Source of the DNA: an uncultured Granulosicoccaceae bacterium | GTDB lineage: Bacteria; Pseudomonadota; Gammaproteobacteria; Granulosicoccales; Granulosicoccaceae | Reading direction: 5' to 3' | Assembly (NCBI GenBank): GCA_938005265.1 | Contig: CALLOA010000121.1 | Span: forward strand, 1-52,106 | Length of the DNA stretch: 52,106 nucleotides | Notes under the pieces: model-generated | Database searches by the model: none | Told to the model about the DNA's origin: nothing | What the model saw: only the letters and a program-made list of their open reading frames with translations | Shown here: positions 19,449 to 29,123 of the stretch, one piece after another | Position numbering within the stretch: the stretch's first letter is position 1 | Layout: every line of letters begins with the position of its first letter | Translations under genes and position numbers: made by a program

Positions 19449-20530
19449 CAGCGAATCTTCAATGTGGATAGACCGATCAGCACCAGGATCACGGTGGCAA
19501 TCCAGAATCGCACAATGATGCGCGGCTCCGGCCAACCCTTGAGTTCAAAGTGATGATGAATCGGCGCCATACGAAAGATTCGTTTGCCAGTCAGCTTGAA
19601 GGAGGCGACTTGCAAAATAACGGACACGGCTTCCATGACAAACACGCCACCCATAATCAACAGAACCAGCTCCTGACGGACCAGTACGGCCACCACTCCC
19701 AATGCAGCACCGATCGACAGAGCGCCAACGTCGCCCATAAAGACTTGTGCCGGGTAAGTGTTAAACCACAGAAATCCCAGGCCGGCTCCCATAAGCGAGC
19801 TACAAAAAACGGTTAACTCACCTGCTCCGCGGATATTGGGAATGTGCAGGTACTCGGCAAATATCGCATGCCCGGAGACATAGGCAATCAAACCCAAACC
19901 GGCAGCCACCAACACCGACGGCAATATGGCCAAACCATCCAGACCGTCTGTCAGATTGACAGCATTGCTGCAGCCAATAAGCACCAGCAGGGAAAACGGA
20001 ATAAAGAAGATACCGAAGTTGAATGCGACATCCTTGAAAAATGGCACGATCAGGGTTGTCTCGATGGCATCTACTCGCGTGATATAAATAAACACAACTG
20101 CAACGCCGGCTACTGCAATCTGCCAGAACAATTTTTCACGCGCTGTCAGACCGACAGAGTTTCCTTTCATTACCTTTCGATAGTCATCAACCCAACCTAC
20201 CACGCCAAAACCGATGGTCACGAACAGTACAATCCATACCTGACGCACACTCAGGTCAGACCACAACAGGGTACTTAACGTGACGGCAACGATAATCATG
20301 GCACCACCCATGGTGGGTGTGCCGGCTTTTTCCAGATGAGTTTGAGGCCCGTCGTCGCGGATCGACTGACCAATACGGGCGCGAGTCAACCAGGCGATCA
20401 ACAAAGGCCCATACAAAAGACAAACAAGCAATGCGGTGATTGCCGCAAAGATAGTTCTTAGTGTGATATACCGAAGTACACCAAAACCCTCATCAACAAA
20501 GGACAACCACTCTGCTATCAAGAGCATCAT
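19448..20530 (-). CDS. mraY: Phospho-N-acetylmuramoyl-pentapeptide transferase
   Basis: MraY is a polytopic enzyme that transfers phospho-MurNAc-pentapeptide to undecaprenyl phosphate, making lipid I. The 360-residue length equals the E. coli protein. The catalytic aspartates appear in GWVDDYRKV and [10 protein letters not shown], and the [11 protein letters not shown] motif is complete. The start overlaps the murF stop (ATGA). Two consecutive Met codons leave a one-codon ambiguity. Confidence 0.98.
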   Translation of the reverse strand: MMLLIAEWLSFVDEGFGVLRYITLRTIFAAITALLVCLLYGPLLIAWLTRARIGQSIRDDGPQTHLEKAGTPTMGGAMIIVAVTLSTLLWSDLSVRQVWIVLFVTIGFGVVGWVDDYRKVMKGNSVGLTAREKLFWQIAVAGVAVVFIYITRVDAIETTLIVPFFKDVAFNFGIFFIPFSLLVLIGCSNAVNLTDGLDGLAILPSVLVAAGLGLIAYVSGHAIFAEYLHIPNIRGAGELTVFCSSLMGAGLGFLWFNTYPAQVFMGDVGALSIGAALGVVAVLVRQELVLLIMGGVFVMEAVSVILQVASFKLTGKRIFRMAPIHHHFELKGWPEPRIIVRFWIATVILVLIGLSTLKIR

Positions 20531-22158
20531 AGCGTCACCACCCGGCGTGACAGACGCTGTTTAACGAGAAATTCAGCGCTAGTGGTTAGTGGCTCTTCGT
20601 GCAAATTCGAATGTAACTGTGCCGCACCACCGATACCGCCTGCAGTGATGCCGGAAGCGCCACTGGATTCAGGATTTTTGCGCTGCTGCAGCTCTTGCAA
20701 CAGCGTAATTATCTCTTCCATCCGGGCACCACGCGAACCTTTGAACAGTACGGTGTGATCCGGTCCCAGCTGCTCCTTCAACAACCAGGCTATTTCCCGC
20801 TTGTCGGTAAAGCTCGCTGCATTTTCACCAAACTCTCCAGCGGCATGAGCTGCCAGCGTACCGATAGTGATCAGAGTATCTATGCCTTTTTCTCTTGCAT
20901 AACGACCAGCCTCGGCATGCATTAGCATTTCCGATTCACCCAGCTCCTTCATATCACCAAGCACCAGAACGCGCTTGCCGCCATAAGCTGCCAGTACATC
21001 TATCGCCACTCTGACTGATGCAGGGTTAGCATTGTAGGTATCGTCTATAACCCGGGCCGCAGAGATGCCACTACGCAACTGCAAACGACCGGCGACCGCT
21101 TGCATGGCAGCCAGACCGTTAACCACATCGTCAGCTGTAACATCAAAATTACTGCACAAGGCGATCGCCGCGAGCGCATTAAGATGGTTATGTGCCCCGG
21201 GCAACTGCAGAGTGAAATCAAACTGACTGCCGGCAAGGTTGCCACCTGTGTCTTTGGATGCAGTTTTGGACGCTTTTTCAGAAACACTGACCCGGGTACT
21301 GTCACCGGAATGCTCGCCTTTGATGTCAGCGGAGTCGGAAAATCCGAAGCTCAGAGTTCTACAATGCGCTGACGCCTCCTGCAACACGGTACCAAAGCGT
21401 GGATTGGCAACTAACACATCCGGCATCACAGCACAGCCATCCGCTGACAAACCGGAAAAAATGCTGGCTTTCTCTTTTGCCACAATATCCACACTGCCAA
21501 ACCCGGCAAGGTGAGCCTCGGCAACACTATTGACCAAAGCAACATCGGGTTTGGCAATATTACTCAGATACGCAATTTCTCCGGCAGCGTTTGCCCCCAT
21601 TTCCAAGACTGCATAGCGATGCGAATCTCTTATCGACAAACAGGTTAGAGGCAAACCAATATCATTATTCAGATTGCCACGCGTTGCCAGCACGGCAGAT
21701 TCAGTGTTTGATGCTGTTGTTGATTCACCGCCTGCAGTTTGATCCGCCACCGGTTTCCCGGATGCGGCCTTAAGAATCGCTGCAACCATTTCCTTGACTG
21801 TGGTTTTTCCATTGCTGCCTGTGATCGCAATTCGCCGCGCCTGATGCAGCTGGCACCACACAGCAGCCATAGCACCCAAGGCAAAGCGTGTATCACTGAC
21901 AACAATCTGTGGCAATTCAACAGACGATTCATGTTCAACGACTAATGCTGCAGCCCCCATCGAAGCTGCTGTATCCAGATGCTGATGTGCATCATGATTA
22001 GGCCCCTTTAAGGCGACAAACACGTCTCCAGGATTCAACGCGCGGGTATCGGTACCGAAGGATTGCAGCTGCAGATTTGCCGCGAATTCAAGGTCACCCA
22101 CAAGCCGTACAGTCATGCGTTCAGATAATTTTGCAGCCATTTCAGCAAACGAAATCAT
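20527..22158 (-). CDS. murF: UDP-N-acetylmuramoyl-tripeptide--D-alanyl-D-alanine ligase, with insertions
   Basis: MurF adds D-Ala-D-Ala to complete the UDP-MurNAc pentapeptide. [19 protein letters not shown] (near 111-129) is the ATP loop, [14 protein letters not shown] and [15 protein letters not shown] are MurF signatures, and [11 protein letters not shown] is present. At 543 residues it is about 90 longer than E. coli MurF. The extra residues are low-complexity: Ser/Thr/Gly/Ala-rich near 131-157 right after the P-loop helix, a charged Ser/Lys stretch near 285-312, and a tail of about 45 residues. The frame is intact and all motifs are kept, so it should be active. The start shares one base with the murE stop. 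Confidence 0.96.
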   Translation of the reverse strand: MISFAEMAAKLSERMTVRLVGDLEFAANLQLQSFGTDTRALNPGDVFVALKGPNHDAHQHLDTAASMGAAALVVEHESSVELPQIVVSDTRFALGAMAAVWCQLHQARRIAITGSNGKTTVKEMVAAILKAASGKPVADQTAGGESTTASNTESAVLATRGNLNNDIGLPLTCLSIRDSHRYAVLEMGANAAGEIAYLSNIAKPDVALVNSVAEAHLAGFGSVDIVAKEKASIFSGLSADGCAVMPDVLVANPRFGTVLQEASAHCRTLSFGFSDSADIKGEHSGDSTRVSVSEKASKTASKDTGGNLAGSQFDFTLQLPGAHNHLNALAAIALCSNFDVTADDVVNGLAAMQAVAGRLQLRSGISAARVIDDTYNANPASVRVAIDVLAAYGGKRVLVLGDMKELGESEMLMHAEAGRYAREKGIDTLITIGTLAAHAAGEFGENAASFTDKREIAWLLKEQLGPDHTVLFKGSRGARMEEIITLLQELQQRKNPESSGASGITAGGIGGAAQLHSNLHEEPLTTSAEFLVKQRLSRRVVTL

Positions 22159-23822
22159 CAGTTCGCCTCCTGCACAGAGCTGCGACCTGAAAGAGACCGG
22201 CCAGATTCACCACACGCTGCTGCAGCGTGAAGCTCAGCGACAACCTCACGATCACTAAAATGAAAGCGATCGTGTCCGATGATCTGGTAATCCTCATGCC
22301 CCTTGCCAGCAATCAGAACCCAGTCAGAGGGGGCCGCTTTGCTCATGGCATGCACAATGGCTTCACGCCGATCGGCAATCACCTGTACATCGCAATCTGT
22401 GGCTGCATTGCAGCGCTCAACGTCTTTGATCCCTGAGAGAATTTCCTCGATGATGTCGGCGGACGACTCGCTACGCGGATTGTCGTCCGTGATAATGGCG
22501 TGGTCAGCCAACTCAACAGCCTGTCGCCCCATTTGCGGACGCTTACCGCGATCGCGATCACCTCCACATCCGAAGACTACCCACAAAGCACCATTACAAT
22601 GCTGGCGGACCGTTTGCAGCGCGAGTTGCAAAGACTGAGGCGTATGCGAGTAGTCAACTACCGCAGTGGCGCTGCCTGCAGAATGGAAACACTCCATACG
22701 ACCTGCAACCGGTTTGAGCTTGCCCAGCACCTTCGCTATGCGCGGCAGTTCGATTCCGAAGGCCATCAATGCAGACGTTGCTGCCAGTAGATTGCTGACG
22801 TTAAACTGACCAAGAAGGGCTGTCTGGATACGCCACTGACCGGAGGTGTGGTGCAGCGTAAAGGCGATTCCCTGGACATCGGCCACAACATCTGACGCAT
22901 ACAGCTCAGGAGTGCACGGCTTGCCAGTTGCAAAATCAATCGAGTAACCGGCCACCTTGTCTGACTGCCCGGCGATGGCTGCAAAATCGCCAGCAATGTC
23001 ACGGCCGAATTCATCATCCAGGTTCAGGACCGCTTTTTTAATTCCCGGCCAATCAAATAGAACCCGCTTGGCAGCCCGGTAATTTTCAGGCGTTTGATGA
23101 TAATCCAGATGGTCACGACCCAGATTGGTCAATGCAACCACATCAAACTGCACGCCATTGGTACGACCTTGAGCGAGAGCATGAGAAGACACTTCAAGCA
23201 CGACATACTCGGCTTGTTGTTGCTGCAGCGATGCAAGCATAGCCTGCAGTGTGGCAGCCGGCGGCGTCGTAAGCGGATTGTCTTCCAGCCCAGCCCGACC
23301 ATCGGCTAACCCCCAACCGATGGTGCCAATGTAACCCGCGTTGTAACCGAGCTCGTGCAATACCAGTGCAATAAAGCGACTGACCGATGTTTTTCCATCG
23401 GTACCGGTAACGCCACACACTTTCATTTTCGATGACGGATACTGGTAGACCGCCGCTGCAATCTCACCTATTCGATCCGCAAGTGACGACACACGAACAA
23501 TGGGTAGCTGCGTCTTGATACCCACGGCACGCGTATCACTCTGATCAACCAGTAAAGCGGCCGCATTACTGTTCACATGTTCCAGGAAATCGAGACCGTG
23601 GCAACTACCGCCTTGCAGGGCTGCAAATATATCACCGGCTTCCAGTACTTGACTGTCCGCGCTGATGCCACAAATTTTAATGCTCTCAAGCGCCTGTCCG
23701 GATTCGTCGGACAGGCGGGCAGCAGACCCCGTTATCGCAGCGTAATCAACACTGCAATCAAACGGCAGTTGCTGCAACAAACTGTACAGGCCGACACCGG
23801 GCATGGATGCATGCAGACTCAA
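22158..23822 (-). CDS. murE: UDP-MurNAc-L-Ala-D-Glu--meso-diaminopimelate ligase
   Basis: MurE adds the third stem residue. GVTGTDGKTSVSRFIALVL is the ATP loop; the ITDDNPRSES segment carries the DNPR motif associated with meso-diaminopimelate rather than lysine, as expected for a Gram-negative. It has 554 residues from the ATG at 23822, which overlaps the ftsI stop (ATGA). A Met six codons in (MPGVGLYSLLQQ) is an alternative. The protein is about 60 residues longer than E. coli MurE, partly through a Ser-rich tail (SGRSLSGRSSVQEAN). Confidence 0.97.
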   Translation of the reverse strand: MSLHASMPGVGLYSLLQQLPFDCSVDYAAITGSAARLSDESGQALESIKICGISADSQVLEAGDIFAALQGGSCHGLDFLEHVNSNAAALLVDQSDTRAVGIKTQLPIVRVSSLADRIGEIAAAVYQYPSSKMKVCGVTGTDGKTSVSRFIALVLHELGYNAGYIGTIGWGLADGRAGLEDNPLTTPPAATLQAMLASLQQQQAEYVVLEVSSHALAQGRTNGVQFDVVALTNLGRDHLDYHQTPENYRAAKRVLFDWPGIKKAVLNLDDEFGRDIAGDFAAIAGQSDKVAGYSIDFATGKPCTPELYASDVVADVQGIAFTLHHTSGQWRIQTALLGQFNVSNLLAATSALMAFGIELPRIAKVLGKLKPVAGRMECFHSAGSATAVVDYSHTPQSLQLALQTVRQHCNGALWVVFGCGGDRDRGKRPQMGRQAVELADHAIITDDNPRSESSADIIEEILSGIKDVERCNAATDCDVQVIADRREAIVHAMSKAAPSDWVLIAGKGHEDYQIIGHDRFHFSDREVVAELHAAAACGESGRSLSGRSSVQEAN

Positions 23823-25543
23823 GAACCGCCCCCGTCTTTGGCAAGAACAATAGAGCGCATGTCTGAATCAGGCAGGTTATCCGGCTCGATACCACCCAGC
23901 CGCAAAGCGCTGGACATGACTTCAGAAAACACAGGAGCCGCAACAGCGCCACCAAAGTGCTGGCCACCGGTGGGATCATGAATCACCACAACAGCGGCGT
24001 ATTTGGGTGATGAGACCGGTGCAAAACCCGCAAACAGGGACACATAACGATCTTCTGCATAGCCGCCACCTTGTGAGCGGTGTGACGTACCGGTCTTACC
24101 TGCGACCCGGTAACCGGCAACATTGGCGCGCCGCCCGGTGCCCTCATCGGAAACTACCGCCTCAAGCATGTTCACCATTTCCGCGGCGACATTCGGCTCC
24201 AGTATTTGCTCAAACTGCACCGCTTCGTCTGTTTTCACAAAGCTGACAGGCACCAGCTTGCCACCGTTCGCAATGGCTGCATAGGCACGCGCCAGTTGCA
24301 GTACCGAAACCGACAGCCCGTAACCATAGGAAAGAGTCGCCTGCTCAACGTGGTGCCACAGTGTCGGGTGATTAAAGTAACCGGCGACCTCACCCGGAAA
24401 CGAACTACCTGCAGGACGGCCAAAACCGAAACGGTCAAACACTTCCCACATTTGCTCAGGCTCTAGCTGAGTGGCAACCTTACTGACACCTACATTGCTG
24501 GACTTCTGGATGACACCGCGCAAATCCAGCCAGCCGTAGTCTGACTCATCACGAACTTCGTATTTGCCAATCTTGTAGTGTCCGGGAGAGGTAAAAACGA
24601 TGTCCTCAGTGCGGAACTGCCCCGACTCCAGAGCCGCAGCAATGGTGAAGGGCTTCATCGTTGAACCGGGCTCAAAGACATCAGTCACTGCACGGTTACG
24701 CTGCTGCCCGCCTGTACGATTGGCGATATTATTAGGGTTGTACGAAGGCTTGTTTACAATTGCCATCACCTCGCCGTTCTCAACATCAAGAACCACAACA
24801 GAGCCTGAAGCTGCACGGTGCTTCTCTACAGCATCATCCAGCGCCCGTTCGGCAAAGTACTGCAATTGCTTATCGATACTGAGATAGAGATCGTTACCAG
24901 CGACAGCGGCCTTGATAACGCTGACCCCTTCAATCTCACGCCCTTTAAGGTCACGCACGATACGGCGTTTACCCGGGGTACCACGCAACCACTGATCGAA
25001 GGCCATTTCCATACCTTCACGCCCTCGATCATCGACGTCGGTAAAGCCGACCACGTGAGATGCCGCACTACCACTCGGATAGTATCGACGGTATTCACGC
25101 AGCTGATTAACGCCAGGCGCTGCAATCGCCGCCACACTGTTGGCAATATCAGGGCGTACATGGCGCTTGATGTACATGAATTCGCGCCCCTGACTCTCGG
25201 CAAGTTGTGCCTTTTGCACGATCGCTGCTGCATCGATATCCAGCACATCAGCCACGCCCGCGAGTGCCGCCTGGTCCTTCAGCAATTCTTCAGGAACCGC
25301 CCAAATACTGTCAATTGGTGTACTGACTGCGATGGGCTCGCCATTACGATCAAGAATATTGCCGCGGTGTGCAGGGATATCGATAACACGTTGCTGACGA
25401 GCAACACCCTGGTCACGATAGAACTCGTGATCGAACACTTGCAGGTGCAACATACGCAAAAGCAATGCTGCTGCCACAGCAGCAAACGCCATCAGCACCA
25501 GCCGGCGGCGTCTGTTCCACGCTATATCCTGGACATTGCTCAT
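23819..25543 (-). CDS. ftsI: Septal transpeptidase FtsI (PBP3)
   Basis: FtsI is the bitopic class B penicillin-binding protein that cross-links septal peptidoglycan with FtsW. There is one N-terminal membrane segment after four arginines. The transpeptidase motifs are GSTMKPF (nucleophile SxxK), KSSNVGVSK (SxN) and GKTGTSH (KTG). The N-terminal pedestal motif RGNILDRNGEPIAVS is present. It has 574 residues. It overlaps ftsL by four bases upstream and murE by four downstream. Confidence 0.98.
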   Translation of the reverse strand: MSNVQDIAWNRRRRLVLMAFAAVAAALLLRMLHLQVFDHEFYRDQGVARQQRVIDIPAHRGNILDRNGEPIAVSTPIDSIWAVPEELLKDQAALAGVADVLDIDAAAIVQKAQLAESQGREFMYIKRHVRPDIANSVAAIAAPGVNQLREYRRYYPSGSAASHVVGFTDVDDRGREGMEMAFDQWLRGTPGKRRIVRDLKGREIEGVSVIKAAVAGNDLYLSIDKQLQYFAERALDDAVEKHRAASGSVVVLDVENGEVMAIVNKPSYNPNNIANRTGGQQRNRAVTDVFEPGSTMKPFTIAAALESGQFRTEDIVFTSPGHYKIGKYEVRDESDYGWLDLRGVIQKSSNVGVSKVATQLEPEQMWEVFDRFGFGRPAGSSFPGEVAGYFNHPTLWHHVEQATLSYGYGLSVSVLQLARAYAAIANGGKLVPVSFVKTDEAVQFEQILEPNVAAEMVNMLEAVVSDEGTGRRANVAGYRVAGKTGTSHRSQGGGYAEDRYVSLFAGFAPVSSPKYAAVVVIHDPTGGQHFGGAVAAPVFSEVMSSALRLGGIEPDNLPDSDMRSIVLAKDGGGS

Positions 25544-25827
25544 TGATCAGAAATAACCACTACTGATTTTCCATTCGGAAAAACCATTTCGAGTCTTTGG
25601 CTCGCTACGGCTTCAATCAACCCATGTTCCGAAAAGGTACTTTCTTCAATCTGCAGACGACTCCATTCAATATCCAGCGCATCCAGCGACTTTTGAATCT
25701 GGCTGAGTTCAATATGCTTTTGACGATTCAGGTGTTTTGTGTAGATAACACCAACCGCTGCGCAGAAGCACAGAAACGCCAAACCAAAGGCTATGAACTG
25801 CAATGATTTATTATCGTGCTGATACAT
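25540..25827 (-). CDS. ftsL: Cell division protein FtsL
   Basis: This 95-residue bitopic protein has a hydrophobic segment (FIAFGLAFLCFCAAVGVIY) followed by a periplasmic coiled-coil (LNRQKHIELSQIQKSLDAL). It is the FtsQ-FtsB partner in the divisome. Sequence conservation of FtsL is weak, so the call rests on size, topology and location between rsmH and ftsI. The stop overlaps ftsI by ATGA. Confidence 0.93.
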   Translation of the reverse strand: MYQHDNKSLQFIAFGLAFLCFCAAVGVIYTKHLNRQKHIELSQIQKSLDALDIEWSRLQIEESTFSEHGLIEAVASQRLEMVFPNGKSVVVISDQ

Positions 25828-25866
25828 TTACGGATTCAGATCAATTCTGACTTTTTAATTATTAAT

Positions 25867-26838
25867 TCAAGCTGCACTTGCAGCTTCACGTTGCGCCACT
25901 CGCATAACCGCACTTCTGGAGCGAGGGTTTTGTGCAACCTCTGTATCCTGTGCAAAAACTGCTTTGCTGAGTGCTTTCCAATCTTTCGGCATTTCTTTTG
26001 CCGCCGGCAAATTTGCCAGCAAACGCCGCTCACGAAACGACGCTTTGGTGCGTTTTGACACAGCTCCTCTACCGTTAATTTCTCGTTTTACCATTCTGTC
26101 TTCCAGCGAGTGAAAGCTGATTACAACCAGACGCCCACCCTGCTTCAGAGTGTTTCGCGCTTGCTGCAGCACTTTCGCCAAGGCATCAAGCTCGCCATTG
26201 ATATGAATACGAATGGCCTGAAAAGAACGCGTTGCGGGGTGACGGTTTTTTTCCCAACGCGGATGCGCCTGCTTTATTATTTCGGCCAAATCCAATGTAC
26301 TGTCGATTGACCGTGTATTACGCACCTCAATAATCGCCCGGGCAATTCGCCTTGCATAACGCTCCTCGCCATATTCTTTAAGAACACCGATCAACTCGTC
26401 TTCATCAACATGGCTCAGCCACTCGCTCGCGGTGATACCGCTACTTTGATCCATTCGCATATCAAGCGGGCCGTCTTCCGAAAAACTGAAACCCCGCTCG
26501 CCGATATCAAGCTGTGGTGAGGACACCCCCAAATCGATTAGCAGGCCATCTACGCGGCCTTGCCATTGTGTTTGTTTCATCAGCTCTTCAAGCTGGGAAA
26601 AATTTCGTTTGTAAATCAAAAAACGAGCATCTTGCTGAACCAGCTCATTAGCCACCGCAATAGCCGAGTCATCCCGGTCGATCGCGATCAACCTGCCGTT
26701 CTCTCCCAAACGCTCCAGTATTTTTCTACTATGACCGCCACGGCCGAATGTGGCGTCGACATAGCAACCGTCGCGCTCTGTAATTAGTGCCTCAACCGCC
26801 TGCTCAAGCAGAACCGGTATGTGCTCATTGCCAGACAT
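25867..26838 (-). CDS. rsmH: 16S rRNA (cytosine1402-N4)-methyltransferase RsmH
   Basis: RsmH (MraW) methylates N4 of C1402 in the ribosomal P site, using S-adenosylmethionine. HIPVLLEQAVEAL and YVDATFGRGGHSRKIL are the N-terminal and SAM-binding motifs; GLLIDLGVSSPQLD, RGFSF, DGPLDMRM and VVISFHSLEDRMVK are all family blocks. It has 323 residues. It follows mraZ by 80 bases, as usual for the first two dcw genes. RsmI, which modifies the 2'-OH of the same nucleotide, is encoded nearby at 28203. Confidence 0.98.
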   Translation of the reverse strand: MSGNEHIPVLLEQAVEALITERDGCYVDATFGRGGHSRKILERLGENGRLIAIDRDDSAIAVANELVQQDARFLIYKRNFSQLEELMKQTQWQGRVDGLLIDLGVSSPQLDIGERGFSFSEDGPLDMRMDQSSGITASEWLSHVDEDELIGVLKEYGEERYARRIARAIIEVRNTRSIDSTLDLAEIIKQAHPRWEKNRHPATRSFQAIRIHINGELDALAKVLQQARNTLKQGGRLVVISFHSLEDRMVKREINGRGAVSKRTKASFRERRLLANLPAAKEMPKDWKALSKAVFAQDTEVAQNPRSRSAVMRVAQREAASAA

Positions 26839-26918
26839 TCAACTCACCGCCAGCTGGCAATAGAACTCTAAATAATATGAATTTCCTCGCTGAGAGTGAG
26901 CGACACTCTGATTTCTGC

Positions 26919-27377
26919 TTACAAGCACAGTGCAAGCGCTTCCTCGGATAGCTCATCGGGGCTGACATTGGCCAATTGGTCCTGCCAGTCAGCAGACTCT
27001 TCCAGCCAGCGCTCTTCTTCCCAGATCTCCAGGCGCCGCCCCTGCCCGACCATTACCGCCTTACGCTCTATCGATGCAAACTCCCGCAATTTCGCCGGCA
27101 GTAAAATGCGCCCGTTCTTGTCAATTTCGGTCTCTGTGGCGTGCCCGACATACATCAATTGCATGCGGCGATGCAAAGGATTGGTGTTCGGCAGACTCAT
27201 GATCTTTTCTTCAGTGGGCCACCACTCGTGCAATGGATAAACGAGCACGCAGCTACTCGGACCTACCGTCAACATCAGTTGCCCGTTTGTGGTCTTTGTC
27301 AGTGGCTCACGGTGGTTCTTCGGAATCGCTACCCGCCCTTTCGTATCAACAGCAATGTTGGAGATGCCACGAAACAT
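26919..27377 (-). CDS. mraZ: Transcriptional regulator MraZ
   Basis: MraZ is an AbrB-fold DNA-binding ring protein that represses the dcw operon by binding direct repeats in its own promoter. The two AbrB half-motifs are visible: MFRGISNIAVDTKGRVAIP, and GHATETEIDKNGRILLPAKL. It is 152 residues from the ATG at 27377, the standard length; the frame is open 27 codons upstream, but that stretch is the operator region. No strong Shine-Dalgarno is seen. A five-copy GTGG array begins 38 bases upstream of the start codon. Confidence 0.96.
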   Translation of the reverse strand: MFRGISNIAVDTKGRVAIPKNHREPLTKTTNGQLMLTVGPSSCVLVYPLHEWWPTEEKIMSLPNTNPLHRRMQLMYVGHATETEIDKNGRILLPAKLREFASIERKAVMVGQGRRLEIWEEERWLEESADWQDQLANVSPDELSEEALALCL

Positions 27378-27414
27378 AATGCACAATTTTGACGGATTTT
27401 TGCCCCTATGAGAT

Positions 27415-27458
27415 CCACGATTTACCACCAAGATCCACAGATAGCCCACTTTAACCAC
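27415..27458 (-). promoter_or_regulatory. Putative MraZ operator: five GTGG repeats at about 10-bp spacing
   Basis: On the minus strand GTGG occurs at 27458-27455, 27449-27446, 27438-27435, 27428-27425 and 27418-27415, spaced 9, 11, 10 and 10 bases. MraZ is known to bind direct repeats with a TGGG/GTGG core spaced one helical turn apart in front of its own gene. Position just upstream of mraZ and overlap with the -10 box fit autorepression. Confidence 0.75.
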
Positions 27459-27476
27459 CGTCTATACACTTTTCAA
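27448..27476 (-). promoter_or_regulatory. Putative sigma-70 promoter of the dcw operon
   Basis: On the minus strand TTGAAA (27476-27471) and TAAAGT (27453-27448) form a -35/-10 pair with exactly 17 bases between them. The predicted RNA would start about 60 bases before the mraZ ATG. The first GTGG unit falls in the spacer and the second overlaps the -10, which suits repression by MraZ. Confidence 0.6.
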
Positions 27477-27790
27477 GAACACCAGGGGTGCCATTTATAA
27501 ATAAGTGAATATTTATCGGTGACGCAAAAAAACAGCATTTCTCAGCTATTTCATATGGTTAAAACCACTTGCTTAATCAATGTGTTACCAAGAATGCAGT
27601 AAAGTGCGAAATTATTTTTACCACTTCGTCAAAATTCTGCTCCGTTTAGAAAAGCAACAACGGAAATAATCATCAAAGCGAAAAACTGGTTAACCATGTG
27701 CGCACCTACAAAACAAGGCAATATGATTCATGGTCGATTCAACCTATTTGAACGCTGCAGTCCGTTGGCATTGGTGTTAGCATCGTCGCC
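27477..27790. other. Divergent spacer between the dcw promoter and rnpB
   Basis: This AT-rich stretch has no gene I can support. It should contain the rnpB promoter on the plus strand; TAGCAT at 27778-27783 is a possible -10 about 8 bases before the mature 5' end, but no good -35 lies at the right distance. A short open frame starting at 27696 runs into rnpB and is not a gene. Confidence 0.5.
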
Positions 27791-28174
<384 letters not shown>

Positions 28175-28202
28175 TTTTTTTATATGGCTCGATATTGCCG
28201 GC

Positions 28203-29066
28203 CTACGAACCTTCACCGTTTGTCATCGACAAAGCCACCTGATAGGCAAGGTTTTTACGGCAACCAACAATAGACGCCGCGCACCCGGCAGCAGAGCGTG
28301 CGCCCATATGATCGAGCAGAACACCCAGCACCCGCCGCAGCTCGACTTGCAGTTCATCTGCGCCACCTGACTGCACTTCACACCCGGCAACTACCAGAAC
28401 AAACTCCCCTTTGCTCACTTCATCACCGGATTGCAACCTGGCCAGATGTTCAGCCAGCGTTGCCTTGTAGATGGATTCAAAACGCTTGGTCAGCTCACGC
28501 GCCAGCGTCATACTGCGTTGCGGCCCGAAATGTTCCAGCAGCAGTTCAACCGTTGATTCAATGCGATGACGCGATTCGAAGAAGACCAGCGTGCGTGTCT
28601 CAGCAACGAGGGTGGCAAGAAAGTCGGCCCTGGCGCTTTTTTTCGATGGCGGGAACCCGCAAAAAACAAAGCTGTCCACCGCCTGCCCGCTCACGCACAA
28701 AGCCGCCAGTAGCGCACTTGCACCCGGCACAGGTGACACTGCCAAACCCGTATTGATGCAATATTCAACAACCCGGTAACCGGGATCACTGAGCAATGGC
28801 GTGCCAGCATCTGAGATCAGTGCAAGGCTTTCGCCAGCTATCAGTCGTGCTTCAATCTCGCTGATGCGCAAGGACTCGTTATGTTCATGCAGAGATTGCA
28901 GCTGAGTACTGATATCATAGTGTTGCATCAATGTTCTGCTGTGTCGTGTATCCTCAGCATAAATACCATCGACCTGCCCAAGCACCTGAACGGCACGATG
29001 ACTGAAATCATCAAGATTGCCAATGGGTGTCGCAACAATATAGAGCGTACCGGATTTGCTAATCAT
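28203..29066 (-). CDS. rsmI: 16S rRNA (cytidine1402-2'-O)-methyltransferase RsmI
   Basis: RsmI methylates the ribose of C1402 in 16S rRNA. The tetrapyrrole-methylase fold is shown by GTLYIVATPIGNLDDFSHRA, the EDTRHSRTL block, LISDAGTPLLSDPGYRVV and PVPGASALLAAL. It has 287 residues. The start codon lies back to back with the divergent lpoA gene, so the promoters must overlap the two 5' ends. rnpB converges from the other side, 28 bases beyond its stop. Confidence 0.97.
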   Translation of the reverse strand: MISKSGTLYIVATPIGNLDDFSHRAVQVLGQVDGIYAEDTRHSRTLMQHYDISTQLQSLHEHNESLRISEIEARLIAGESLALISDAGTPLLSDPGYRVVEYCINTGLAVSPVPGASALLAALCVSGQAVDSFVFCGFPPSKKSARADFLATLVAETRTLVFFESRHRIESTVELLLEHFGPQRSMTLARELTKRFESIYKATLAEHLARLQSGDEVSKGEFVLVVAGCEVQSGGADELQVELRRVLGVLLDHMGARSAAGCAASIVGCRKNLAYQVALSMTNGEGS

Positions 29067-29123
29067 GAGCTGCAGTCCCCAATCAAATAATTACTTCCCT
29101 TCCGACACACTGTACGGAAAAGG

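Noticed and set aside
24818..25546. 242-codon plus-strand frame opposite ftsI
   Set aside because: Antisense to a certain gene with intact catalytic motifs; no domain seen.
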